Shown here one piece after another: positions 1 to 7,845 of a stretch of 14,480 nt of DNA (the stretch's first letter is position 1; the number at the start of each line of letters is the position of its first letter). Under the pieces are notes generated by a model. It had not been told where the DNA came from. It did not search any database and saw only the letters and a program-made list of their open reading frames with translations. Source of the DNA: an uncultured Verrucomicrobiota bacterium (GTDB taxonomy: Bacteria > Verrucomicrobiota > Kiritimatiellia > RFP12 > UBA1067); the NCBI GenBank assembly GCA_945483525.1, contig CALYRV010000046.1, positions 1-14,480 on the forward strand, read 5' to 3'. The position numbers and the translations under genes are program-made.

Positions 1-95
1 GAGTGATCGCCGTCTATATCGATCCGGACAAGGCAACGTATCTACCGCCGACGAAGAAGAAACGGCCTAAACGCGCATCACGCGCGGGTCCTTAA
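1..95 (+). CDS. 3' end of an unidentified protein (partial)
   Basis: An open frame enters from the left edge and ends at a TAA at 93-95. Read from base 3 it gives about 30 residues, with a hydrophobic/acidic start (VIAVYIDPDKATYLPP) followed by a strongly basic tail (TKKKRPKRASRAGP). The ordered start and lysine/arginine-rich end look like the C-terminus of a real protein, and the other two plus-strand frames stop early. A basic tail could contact nucleic acid or membrane, but the family cannot be identified from so little. It is convergent with the minus-strand DUF456 gene, with about 106 bases between the two stops. I see no obvious hairpin terminator in that gap. Confidence 0.4.
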   Translation, partial: VIAVYIDPDKATYLPPTKKKRPKRASRAGP

Positions 96-201
96 GCGGG
101 AATTTCAGACTTCAGTCGATCATCTCCGTCACTTCTCGATGTAGACGACCATGTTGACCAAGAAGCGTTTGTTCATTTTTCAGCAACGCCTTTTCTGAGT
201 A

Positions 202-678
202 TCAAGTGACGGAAATGAAGAACCAGTAGGCGAGAAGACCACAGCAGAAAACCTTCAGAAGGACGCCGGTGAGGAAACCGACAAGCGCGCCGAGGGCGCC
301 GAATAGGGAGGACCCGAGTTTTTTGCCCGCGAGCAGTTCGCCGAGAAGCGCACCGAGGAAAGGTCCCGCAATGATACCGATCGGCAGGAAGAAGAGTCCG
401 ACGATCGTACCGACGAAACATCCGAAAGTGCCACCGCACGAACAATGAAATTTCGCCGCGCCCCACGCAGGAACGACATAATCAAGAACCGTCACCACCG
501 CAGTGACGACACCGGCGATGACGAGACAGTTCATCGTCGGCGAAGAGTGATCTCCTACCGCGAGCGCCACCAACAGCGAACAGAACGCGACCGGAGGACC
601 GGGAATCAACGGAACGAAGCATCCGATGAGTCCGAGGGCGAGTAGCATCCAGCCGCAACATATGAGTACGACGTCCAT
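202..678 (-). CDS. DUF456 family small integral membrane protein
   Basis: This 158-residue, very hydrophobic protein matches the DUF456 family. Seen directly are an N-terminal hydrophobic helix (about 3-24), the motif PGPP at 26-29, a central DYVVPAWGAAKF stretch (66-77), and a glycine-rich hydrophobic second half (about 83-155) with repeated GxxxG-like spacing (GTIVGLFFLPIGIIAGPFLGALLGE region). Length and motif order are typical of the family. It sits in the cytoplasmic membrane and its biochemical role is unknown. The ATG at 676-678 directly follows the TAA of the GH39-like gene (TAAATG), with an AGGCAGG Shine-Dalgarno-like sequence inside the end of that gene, so translation is probably coupled. 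The sequence is unusually cysteine-rich for the family, with CC pairs near both ends. The family call is fairly safe; the function is not. Confidence 0.8.
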   Translation of the reverse strand: MDVVLICCGWMLLALGLIGCFVPLIPGPPVAFCSLLVALAVGDHSSPTMNCLVIAGVVTAVVTVLDYVVPAWGAAKFHCSCGGTFGCFVGTIVGLFFLPIGIIAGPFLGALLGELLAGKKLGSSLFGALGALVGFLTGVLLKVFCCGLLAYWFFISVT

Positions 679-2613
679 TTACCTGCCTTTGAATACGATA
701 GTGCCAAATGCGGACTCGTCGCGATAGGGACGCGCCGGATTGCCCTTCCAATAAAGCGCGTGGTCATTGCGCTTGCCATCATCATCGTCGTGAACGCAGA
801 TATTAAACCCGAAGGCGACTTCCTCATCCAGATCCGGCGCCATCTTCCTACCGAGACAACCCCAGGAGAAGAACATATCGTAGACGAGTTCCTTCGAACC
901 GTTCTCGAGCGTATTGGTCGTGATGCTGCCAATCCACATGTTACCGAAACTCTTCGGCCAGCCAGAGAAGTCGCTCTGCGCCGCACCATTCGCTACGAAA
1001 GTGAATTCTCCGCCGTAGTTGAGCCCGTCCCCCGCACGCGCATCCGGCGACTTGTCGTTATCGCCGTCGAAGAAGCATTCAAGGTTATCATCGTCCCAGC
1101 TTGGACACGTCAATGTCGCAGGCTTGCAGTCGTCCGTCACAATGCTGTCGTCGACGACCCTTGCCTTCACGCCGATGCCGTCGGCATAACGGACGAGCTT
1201 GAACCGGAATGAGAGATCCTTCGGATCGTCAGTCGTGCCGTATTCGACGTCCCAGACTCCATTCTCCGGAGTGACGACGTATTCAGGCGTCTCATCCAGA
1301 ATCGCACCATGATCGTCATCGACCGTCAACGCCGGCAGCGAGCGCAGAAACTTCGTGCCGTACGGCGGAAGCGCGATGCGCTTCTCGGCGAACTTGCCGC
1401 CCTTCACGTCGAGATCGAATTCCTTCGCTTCCGCGGAATAGTTGGCAAGGAGGATCGCACATTCAGGACGGTCCGCGGACTTCGCCGCGACCGCGTAGAC
1501 GTTATTTTCGCCACTCCGACAACGGACCGCATTGCCGAACTTCAGCAGCTCTCCGAACTGCGCGAACGACTCGTAACACGGGGTCGTCTTGATTGTGGGG
1601 AAATAATACAGTCCGCAATAGCTCCGCGTCGGCAGCGCGTCGTAATACATCGCCTTATCGACGCAGCTGGACTGCATCAACGCGAAGGCCGCGACGACGA
1701 AGCTCGCTCCCTTTGCCTCCTTGATGTCGACGAAAGTCGTGTCATTCATCGAGCCGAACTCAATGCAGTTCCATTCGTCGAGAATGGATTCCGTCTTCGC
1801 AAAACCCGCCGCATCAAGTTTGCCGCGGACGAATTCGGCGTGGCGCAGGATGCGTTCGGGTTCGTCCGTATAGAGATGCCACGAGAAGAAGTCCAGCGGC
1901 AGCTTACGCTCCTTCACGAACGCGAGGAACTTCTCGAAATAGCCGGGGAAGGACTGGATGAACTCCTTCTTCTCCCAGTCGTGACGAGTATCGGTCGCAT
2001 AAAATCCGCTGGACGCATAGCCGCCGATCTTGAGCAGGGGGAAGCACTGCTTCAGATGCGAGGATGCCGCGGCGTAGAGTTCGAAGTATTGTTCCGCCGT
2101 GCCAGTCCACATCGAATCGTTGTCCGGTTCATTCCATATCTCCCAGTATTCGATATTCCACTTGAATCCGTCTGCCCACCCTTCATTGTAGTGACGCACG
2201 ATGTGCTCACAGACACGCGCCCATTTCGCTGGATCCTTCGGAGGATTGATATAGTAGGTCTTGATCTTGTAGTTATTCTCAATCGTCTCGCCGAGACGGA
2301 AGAAGATCTTCACGCCCGCGTCGACGATGCTCTTGAAATAGCGGTCCGTAAACGCGAAGTCGTAGCTCTTCGGATCATTCTCGTCAGCAGTGAAATCCGG
2401 GAACACATTATGGATGTCCACGAACTTTCCGCCCCATGCGCCGAAGGTGTCATGCGTGCGCACGAACGGGATGTTCGCGTTATGCATCTCCCACTGCATG
2501 TCATTGAACCGAATCGGCGCGTTGTTGACGCCGTTGAGCTCCTTCACCGGACCCGTCACCTCGCCGAAGTCGACGGTCAACGCCGCGAGCATCGCGATAA
2601 TCAACGTATTCAT
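679..2613 (-). CDS. Secreted GH39-like beta-glycosidase with CBM9-like C-terminal domain
   Basis: This 644-residue protein has a short hydrophobic leader (about 1-13), so it is probably exported. A (beta/alpha)8 glycosidase domain follows at about 15-430. The WEIWNEPDN motif (158-165) places the likely acid/base at Glu162, and SILDEWN (276-282) places the likely nucleophile at Glu280. This clan-A arrangement and the surrounding text resemble GH39 beta-xylosidase-type enzymes. Residues about 465-644 look like a CBM9-like/DOMON sugar-binding domain (FRFKLVRYADGIGVKARVVDDS, then WDDDNLECFFDGD). The start is fixed: an in-frame TAA lies two codons upstream and a strong Shine-Dalgarno sits at 2620-2629. 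The likely role is hydrolysis of xylose- or other pentose-containing oligosaccharides outside the cytoplasm. The exact substrate cannot be read from sequence, and another clan-A family such as GH5 or GH30 is a lesser possibility. Confidence 0.82.
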   Translation of the reverse strand: MNTLIIAMLAALTVDFGEVTGPVKELNGVNNAPIRFNDMQWEMHNANIPFVRTHDTFGAWGGKFVDIHNVFPDFTADENDPKSYDFAFTDRYFKSIVDAGVKIFFRLGETIENNYKIKTYYINPPKDPAKWARVCEHIVRHYNEGWADGFKWNIEYWEIWNEPDNDSMWTGTAEQYFELYAAASSHLKQCFPLLKIGGYASSGFYATDTRHDWEKKEFIQSFPGYFEKFLAFVKERKLPLDFFSWHLYTDEPERILRHAEFVRGKLDAAGFAKTESILDEWNCIEFGSMNDTTFVDIKEAKGASFVVAAFALMQSSCVDKAMYYDALPTRSYCGLYYFPTIKTTPCYESFAQFGELLKFGNAVRCRSGENNVYAVAAKSADRPECAILLANYSAEAKEFDLDVKGGKFAEKRIALPPYGTKFLRSLPALTVDDDHGAILDETPEYVVTPENGVWDVEYGTTDDPKDLSFRFKLVRYADGIGVKARVVDDSIVTDDCKPATLTCPSWDDDNLECFFDGDNDKSPDARAGDGLNYGGEFTFVANGAAQSDFSGWPKSFGNMWIGSITTNTLENGSKELVYDMFFSWGCLGRKMAPDLDEEVAFGFNICVHDDDDGKRNDHALYWKGNPARPYRDESAFGTIVFKGR

Positions 2614-2619
2614 AACTTA

Positions 2620-2629
2620 CTCCTTTCCT
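2620..2629 (-). promoter_or_regulatory. Strong Shine-Dalgarno of the GH39-like gene
   Basis: On the minus strand AGGAAAGGAG lies 6 nt before the ATG at 2611-2613. It decides the start codon, together with the in-frame TAA immediately upstream. It contrasts with the several genes in this window that lack any such site. The 112-base gap up to the 149-residue gene shows no clear promoter or terminator. Confidence 0.75.
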
Positions 2630-2725
2630 AAGTGCCCAAGCTTCAAATTTTGGATTGACATTGTTCCCTCCGGCGCTACCATGATATTACGAACCCAGCA
2701 ACTGATAAACATGGCATTTAGAATT

Positions 2726-3175
2726 TTACCACAATCCTTCATCCCAAAGCAGGCGAAGCATATATGAACTTACCATTTCTCTTCCCGGTCGTTTTGCCTT
2801 TTCATTTCTTTCAGCAAGGTCTGCTTGCGTAAAAGACGGTAACTTCTGTCTTTGATAAACAATCCAGTACGGACGCATAATATCACTAATCGCACGATAT
2901 TTCGCGTTGGTAATCATATTCTCACATGCCAATAAACGATCAATCGAGTTTGAAATCGACACCTTACTTGAAAACGCAACATCATAATCAACCATTATAT
3001 TCGCAGCGACGATATCGTTAGTATTTATCGCCATTCTTTGACGCGCATATGAAAGCACATTACTAAAATTTCCCTGATACCAATCATTTGTTACTACAAC
3101 AAAATCATTAGTTGCAGACGAACCAACAACGGTAAGTGATGCAAAAAGAATTAAGACTATTGCAATTGCTTTCAT
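2726..3175 (-). CDS. Small secreted protein, partner of the upstream large exoprotein; function unknown
   Basis: This 149-residue protein has a clear signal peptide (Met-Lys, hydrophobic core about 4-18, then small residues GSSATND) and no lipobox cysteine, so it is probably periplasmic or secreted. The mature part is alpha-helical in appearance (NVLSYARQRMAIN; IDRLLACENMI), reminiscent of a TPR-like helical repeat fold, and ends in RLLWDEGLW. I do not recognise a named family. The ATG overlaps the stop of the 1092-residue gene by four bases (ATGA) and a GAAAGGA site precedes it, so the two are translationally coupled. Base composition is markedly AT-rich: two 60-base lines in it count 20/60 and 20/60 G+C, another 26/60. 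Coupling plus composition suggest a partner, chaperone or immunity protein for the upstream gene. This is inference. Confidence 0.7.
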   Translation of the reverse strand: MKAIAIVLILFASLTVVGSSATNDFVVVTNDWYQGNFSNVLSYARQRMAINTNDIVAANIMVDYDVAFSSKVSISNSIDRLLACENMITNAKYRAISDIMRPYWIVYQRQKLPSFTQADLAERNEKAKRPGREMVSSYMLRLLWDEGLW

Positions 3176-6100
3176 TTCATTATCCTTTCCAAAAAACCTG
3201 GTGATATAAATTGATAATTGTAATCTGTCAGCGAATCACCGTCAACATGATTATCGCACGGCAAAGCATTTGGCCACAAGCGACCAACTTTCCCATCAAC
3301 TTCACTCCACGAATTTGAAACCATGGCAGACACATATTCGACATAGTTACTACCGTTCGCAACGGCAACACCTGCATCCCAACTCAAACTTGCAGAATCA
3401 TCGTTCCAATTGCCTATTACCTGCGAAAGCTGTTGCATAAATTTGCAAACACCGATCTTTGTAGTTTCATACCCAACCATAAAATTACTCGCTTTCGCGA
3501 TCCTAATTGGCAAACCAAACCATGTCGCTACCGCCCCCATGCCGGTATCATCATTAACCTGATTATATTCCCATACCGTTTCTTCATTTGCAGAATCAGG
3601 CCGACCAAGATAATCACCCATTCCATTATTGTTAAACCATTGGAGCCCAAAGCGTGGTTGCTGTCGTTCATAAATACTATAGCTTGCCACCAAAAAATTA
3701 GCCACCCGATCAGCCTTTTCCAAATCAGAAGCGATCACAGAATCGATTGCCGCGCCGGCCAATGGCAAAACAATATTACATGTATTCGTTGGCGAACCTG
3801 CGTATACACAGCCGATCTTATAGACGCCGCCAACCTTAGGATTACAGAAATCTGCAGATGTCGCATCTCGCGATGATACATATCCAGAATCTGGACTCGG
3901 CTTAAGCATGAACCATGTCGCCATTTCTCCAACCGGTGCAAACCCTGACGGCAGCACATCAAGGGAAATTCTCACGCTGAAATCGGAAACTCCAAAATCA
4001 TCAGTCTTTACATCCTTAAAGAAAATAGGCAAATGCTTATCGGGCGAAATACTGTGCTGGACATTGAAAACATAATTCGATTGTCCTTCAAATGGTGGAG
4101 GATTCGCTGAACCACCTGCGACCAAGGAACTAACTTGCACCTTATCCACCTTGGCGCATGTAAAATACCGATCAATTCGCTTGTAGTCTCCATCATTGCC
4201 GAAATACTCTAAGCGAATACCAATATCATTACATATATCGCTTACATTCTCGCCTTCGACATACAACTCGTACTGCACGGGATAAAACGCGTCAATAGTT
4301 AACGGCAACCGTTCAACCGGCCCACCATTCGCTTGTCGACGAAAACGGACCTTACCATTCCCACTAATTTGAGATAATTGCAACGAACCGAACTTATCCC
4401 CTTCTAGCGTACAGTTAATCTCTATCGGCTTAAATTCTCCGTCAACAAAGACATAATCAGGTTGTATCAGTTGAACTGTAACCTGCGGCGAAGAGTGAGT
4501 ACCGTATTCAAGATTCGCCAGAGTCGAAGACAATGTGTATCCGTCGACCGTAGCCGTCACCGAAAGATCGGCTGATCCCCAGCCTGGGGAATTCTGGAGC
4601 GAGACCATCGTCGATTCCGACGAGGGCGAAGCGATATGCACGTTTTCATCCGCGCAGGACCAGGCATAGCTGACGGAGTTGGATCCGGGATAGTCGGTCA
4701 GATACGCCGTGAACCGCATTCCGCCGTCATCCGGATACCAATGTCCGAGAACGTTCGGCCCGGCAGTAAACGTCGGTAGCCAAAGGCAGCTGCCAAAAAC
4801 AGAACCGCTCGGCGGCACCAACGTCAAGCGATTGTCCACCGTCCACACCGCGCCCGCAGAACCGCCGGCACCAGTCATCATCATCGGCGGCGCTATGTCA
4901 TCCCGGGCAGAAAATTCGACGGACGAGAAATACGACGGGGAGACCGCAAGCTGGTACTGGACTCCCTTCTCGCACAGGAACACGCACTCGCCGCGATTCG
5001 TCATCGTCACCGAACGGTCTCCGACTGTGATTCTGACCGGCACAACCGGATTGTTGGTCACCGATGCTGTCAGCTCGTAGAGTCCGTTGGTCAGATTGTG
5101 GCCGACGGATGTTTCGACAAGCGCACGCTCGGCAGCCGTCTGACCGCAGGCCGGAGGCGTATAATCGTCATAGATCCGCGGATCGGTTCCGGTGCCTATC
5201 TGATATCTGACCGTCATGTACGGAACCGGACGCGGCGACCCGGCCGGATATTCAATCTGGTAGTATCCGTTTGACACGAACACGCTTTCAAGTGACGTAT
5301 CTACATACCCCAGCCATGAATCAGCATTGCGAATCTCGTCATCGACATTCGCATAACTTACATATATCGCATCCGGCTCTGACCGGGGAATGATGACTTC
5401 GCACGAGATCAACGGACTTACAGGTTCGTCAATATACTCATACATGCCGATATTGAGATACTCTATCACATCATAGGTCTGTCCGTCGCTTACCACCGTC
5501 CCGAAATACACTCCGCTTCCCCAGCCCCAGGCGTCAGCCATGGGCTCGATGCCAAACAAGCGAACACTGGGACACGAGGCGGTATTGATCCTCGTCAACG
5601 CCGCACCCTTGAAATACACCTTGCCGTCAAGAGTAACCCTTGCACCAGAATAAGCGATTCCGTTAAATACATGAGGGGATTGAAAATCCACGTCCGCCTC
5701 GAGATCTGCTTGCTGATAATACGGATACAACAAATCCGTTCCAGATGAAGAGACATCATACCAGACGCATCCGTCGTCAGTAAGGATCTCCGATGCTCCA
5801 AGTTCCTCAAGGTCCGTAAAATAATCTCCGTCAGTATTCCGTAACGGATTCGGGTCCTTTCGCATAAAGGTCATATAAAAAGCCTTATCAGCCACCGAAT
5901 TCGTCGGTATCTGAGCGGTAGGGACATCCACGACGATTCCATTGGTCATCGATCCTCCGACATCCTCTGTCCTGAAAACCGACCATTCTTCGTTCGTCAA
6001 ATCCTGCTTATATGCCAAATCAAGCAGCGGAAAATAGGACGACAGTCCTTGCGACCAACCAATACCGAACACGCGACTTGTCGTAGTCATCGCAAACGAA

Positions 6101-6450
6101 TCGAATGAAACTCTGTTCGTCAGACACCATACGTCACTACCTTCCGGATTATCTTCCGTGTCATTCATACTACGCAACGAAGCAGAATCGGTAACGCACG
6201 AAGGAATCAGCAATCCCGCGATTCCTCCCATATCACCATCATTTGAATCATCGTCCGGACATCCGCTCTTCTGCGCACTTATCGTAGAGAAAACAGAACC
6301 GATGATAAACACCATCAGTCCTTGGAATGTGTATTTACGAAATTTTTTATGAAAAACGGCCTTAACAATTTCCGTTATGAACATCGATCCGAAAACCGCC
6401 AATATGACGTATCGAACGAATTCAAAAACTGCTATTAACTGCGATTCCAC
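3172..6450 (-). CDS. Large membrane-anchored modular exoprotein with AT-rich C-terminal half; possible effector
   Basis: A 1092-residue protein. Two hydrophobic segments (about 8-33 and 41-60) flank a basic loop (HKKFRK), so the long remainder is probably outside the cytoplasmic membrane. After them come an aspartate-rich patch (PDDDSNDGD, 65-73) and a thrombospondin-3-like calcium-binding motif (NTDGDYFTDLEELG, 205-218). The middle (about 345-700) consists of beta-rich, Ig-like segments. A distinct C-terminal region of about 200 residues runs from GGVYKIGCVYAG (about 874) to the end, with WFNNNGMGDYLGRP (938-951), VWEYNQVNDDTGMGAVATWFGLP (959-981), SLSWDAGVAV and a final NHVDGDSL. The start is a GTG at 6448-6450; the next Met (23) would lose half of the first membrane segment. 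No strong Shine-Dalgarno is visible. It begins 19 bases after the ADP-ribosylglycohydrolase stop, so an operon is likely. No enzyme family is assigned. The tip weakly recalls predicted toxin domains of polymorphic toxins. Confidence 0.78.
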   Translation of the reverse strand: MESQLIAVFEFVRYVILAVFGSMFITEIVKAVFHKKFRKYTFQGLMVFIIGSVFSTISAQKSGCPDDDSNDGDMGGIAGLLIPSCVTDSASLRSMNDTEDNPEGSDVWCLTNRVSFDSFAMTTTSRVFGIGWSQGLSSYFPLLDLAYKQDLTNEEWSVFRTEDVGGSMTNGIVVDVPTAQIPTNSVADKAFYMTFMRKDPNPLRNTDGDYFTDLEELGASEILTDDGCVWYDVSSSGTDLLYPYYQQADLEADVDFQSPHVFNGIAYSGARVTLDGKVYFKGAALTRINTASCPSVRLFGIEPMADAWGWGSGVYFGTVVSDGQTYDVIEYLNIGMYEYIDEPVSPLISCEVIIPRSEPDAIYVSYANVDDEIRNADSWLGYVDTSLESVFVSNGYYQIEYPAGSPRPVPYMTVRYQIGTGTDPRIYDDYTPPACGQTAAERALVETSVGHNLTNGLYELTASVTNNPVVPVRITVGDRSVTMTNRGECVFLCEKGVQYQLAVSPSYFSSVEFSARDDIAPPMMMTGAGGSAGAVWTVDNRLTLVPPSGSVFGSCLWLPTFTAGPNVLGHWYPDDGGMRFTAYLTDYPGSNSVSYAWSCADENVHIASPSSESTMVSLQNSPGWGSADLSVTATVDGYTLSSTLANLEYGTHSSPQVTVQLIQPDYVFVDGEFKPIEINCTLEGDKFGSLQLSQISGNGKVRFRRQANGGPVERLPLTIDAFYPVQYELYVEGENVSDICNDIGIRLEYFGNDGDYKRIDRYFTCAKVDKVQVSSLVAGGSANPPPFEGQSNYVFNVQHSISPDKHLPIFFKDVKTDDFGVSDFSVRISLDVLPSGFAPVGEMATWFMLKPSPDSGYVSSRDATSADFCNPKVGGVYKIGCVYAGSPTNTCNIVLPLAGAAIDSVIASDLEKADRVANFLVASYSIYERQQPRFGLQWFNNNGMGDYLGRPDSANEETVWEYNQVNDDTGMGAVATWFGLPIRIAKASNFMVGYETTKIGVCKFMQQLSQVIGNWNDDSASLSWDAGVAVANGSNYVEYVSAMVSNSWSEVDGKVGRLWPNALPCDNHVDGDSLTDYNYQFISPGFLERIMK

Positions 6451-6469
6451 TATTACTTCACTGACTCTT

Positions 6470-7813
6470 TCACATAGGATATCCGTCCTTCATGACGCTT
6501 TGAGCGCCTTCCTTCCCGCACGGAAGATAGAGGATGCGAACGCGTTCCTCTTCTGAGAGCTTATCCTCCGCCGGCGCGGCTCCAGGCGCCTTGGAATCGA
6601 AAAACGCAGATGGACGGACCGTCTGCTGCGGGATCGAGAGGATCTCGTCGCCGGACGAGTTCTTGACGACCGAGCCGCCGTACTTGAGCAGAATCTCCCG
6701 CGAAAGCTTCTCGCTGGACGCCACCAGTCCGTCCCAGTCGAAATCGGTGAACTCCCAGCGATTGGTCTTGCTCAGCGCCGAATGGTACTTCGGATCAAGC
6801 CTGCTGAAGCCGATCATTGTCCCGAGCACTCCGCACGCCGTCGAAGGGTTGCAGTCGGAATCGTATCCGCCGGCAGTGGAGATATACATCGTCCGTTCCA
6901 TATCACCTTCGCCGTAAAGGAACCCGAGCAGCGCCATCGCTCCGTTGATCTTCACGTCGATCTCGCGGAACGAGACCTTGCCGAGCATGTCGTCGGACTG
7001 ATATCTGTCGACGGCCTTGCGCCACGCCCCCTTCCAGTCCTTCGGGTCGGCCTTGTACCACGCGAGCATATCACGGACCATCGCGGCATACCGCGATTCC
7101 TGCGGGATCGCGCGCAACGCGCGCTCGACGACCTCCACGCGGTCAGTGACGAAATACGCCTCGGCGTACATCGCACCGACGAACTGTCCAGCGTACAATC
7201 CGTCCCCGTAGTTCATGATCCGTCCGAACGTCTCGCCGAAATCGACCGCCGCCTGCGGCATTCCGGGCGCGAGGATGCCTGAGAAATCCGCCTCGATCTG
7301 ATAATCTATGTCGTCCGTCGTGGGATGAAACGCGGGATGAGAACTCGCCGGAGCGGCGATTCCGTTCCGCAGGTTGTTCCGCGCGTTATGGTTCGCGCAC
7401 CAGAGACGGTACCGGCTGTTGGCGAAGTCAATGCCCGCCTCACGCGAACTGACAGTCACGCCATTCTCGAGCATCGTCGCCATGAACGTCATCTCGACGT
7501 AGAGATCGTCCTGATTGAACGTCTCGTTGATCAGCGACGGATTCCATACCGGCATCGCCGCCTCGTCGACGAGCTGTCCCTTCCACTTGAACTCGGTCGG
7601 ACAGCCGTAGGCGACGCCGACGGACTGACCGATCCACGCGCCCTTCATCCGGTCGCGGAATTCGTCCAGTGAAATCAGCCGGTTGCCACGGACAGGCGAC
7701 TCGCGGTTGACGTAATAGAACCTGACGGCCGCGAAGAACGCGATCACCGCCAGGAGCCAGAACACGGCCTTCAGCCGCTTATGGGAGAAATTCCCTGCAC
7801 ATTCGTCGAACAT
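6470..7813 (-). CDS. Membrane-anchored ADP-ribosylglycohydrolase family protein
   Basis: This 447-residue protein belongs to the ADP-ribosylglycohydrolase (DraG/ARH-like) family. Visible family marks are RMKGAWIGQSVGVAYGCP (55-72), QDDLYVEMTFM (101-111), the acidic TTDDIDYQIE (165-174) and the hallmark GGYDSDCNPSTACG (315-328), whose aspartates would bind the two catalytic magnesium ions. Unlike the usual cytoplasmic enzymes of about 300 residues, it has an N-terminal basic stretch and a single hydrophobic segment (about 17-35), so the catalytic domain is probably outside the cytoplasmic membrane, and the chain has a long C-terminal extension from about 350. Related large secreted members may act on glycosidic bonds of sugars rather than ADP-ribosyl proteins, so the substrate is uncertain. 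A -10 element sits only 6 nt upstream of the ATG and no Shine-Dalgarno is visible. Confidence 0.85.
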   Translation of the reverse strand: MFDECAGNFSHKRLKAVFWLLAVIAFFAAVRFYYVNRESPVRGNRLISLDEFRDRMKGAWIGQSVGVAYGCPTEFKWKGQLVDEAAMPVWNPSLINETFNQDDLYVEMTFMATMLENGVTVSSREAGIDFANSRYRLWCANHNARNNLRNGIAAPASSHPAFHPTTDDIDYQIEADFSGILAPGMPQAAVDFGETFGRIMNYGDGLYAGQFVGAMYAEAYFVTDRVEVVERALRAIPQESRYAAMVRDMLAWYKADPKDWKGAWRKAVDRYQSDDMLGKVSFREIDVKINGAMALLGFLYGEGDMERTMYISTAGGYDSDCNPSTACGVLGTMIGFSRLDPKYHSALSKTNRWEFTDFDWDGLVASSEKLSREILLKYGGSVVKNSSGDEILSIPQQTVRPSAFFDSKAPGAAPAEDKLSEEERVRILYLPCGKEGAQSVMKDGYPM

Positions 7814-7819
7814 GCCGCT

Positions 7820-7828
7820 ATTATATCA
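7820..7828 (-). promoter_or_regulatory. Extended -10 promoter of the ADP-ribosylglycohydrolase gene
   Basis: On the minus strand TGATATAAT (consensus TATAAT preceded by TG-n) ends 6 nt before the ATG at 7811-7813. With normal start-site spacing the first transcribed base would be at or next to the A of ATG, giving a leaderless message. No good -35 hexamer is seen at 16-18 bp, as expected for an extended -10 promoter. It lies inside the 32-base gap after the zinc-ribbon gene. Confidence 0.65.
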
Positions 7829-7845
7829 AAAGAACCGCGGCTTTC

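Noticed and set aside
129..176. A 15-codon minus-strand frame (MNKRFLVNMVVYIEK) just past the DUF456 gene
   Set aside because: The sequence looks protein-like, perhaps the end of a lost gene, but it is too short, has an in-frame stop just upstream and no ribosome site.
1309..2631. Long plus-strand open frame (about 440 codons) opposite the GH39-like gene
   Set aside because: Its translation is Arg/His/Val-rich without any domain, while the opposite strand has catalytic motifs, a signal peptide and a strong Shine-Dalgarno. Long antisense frames are expected in GC-rich coding DNA.
2654..2690. Plus-strand TTGACA upstream of ATGATATTAC as a promoter
   Set aside because: Spacing to any -10-like hexamer is too long, and no plus-strand gene follows.
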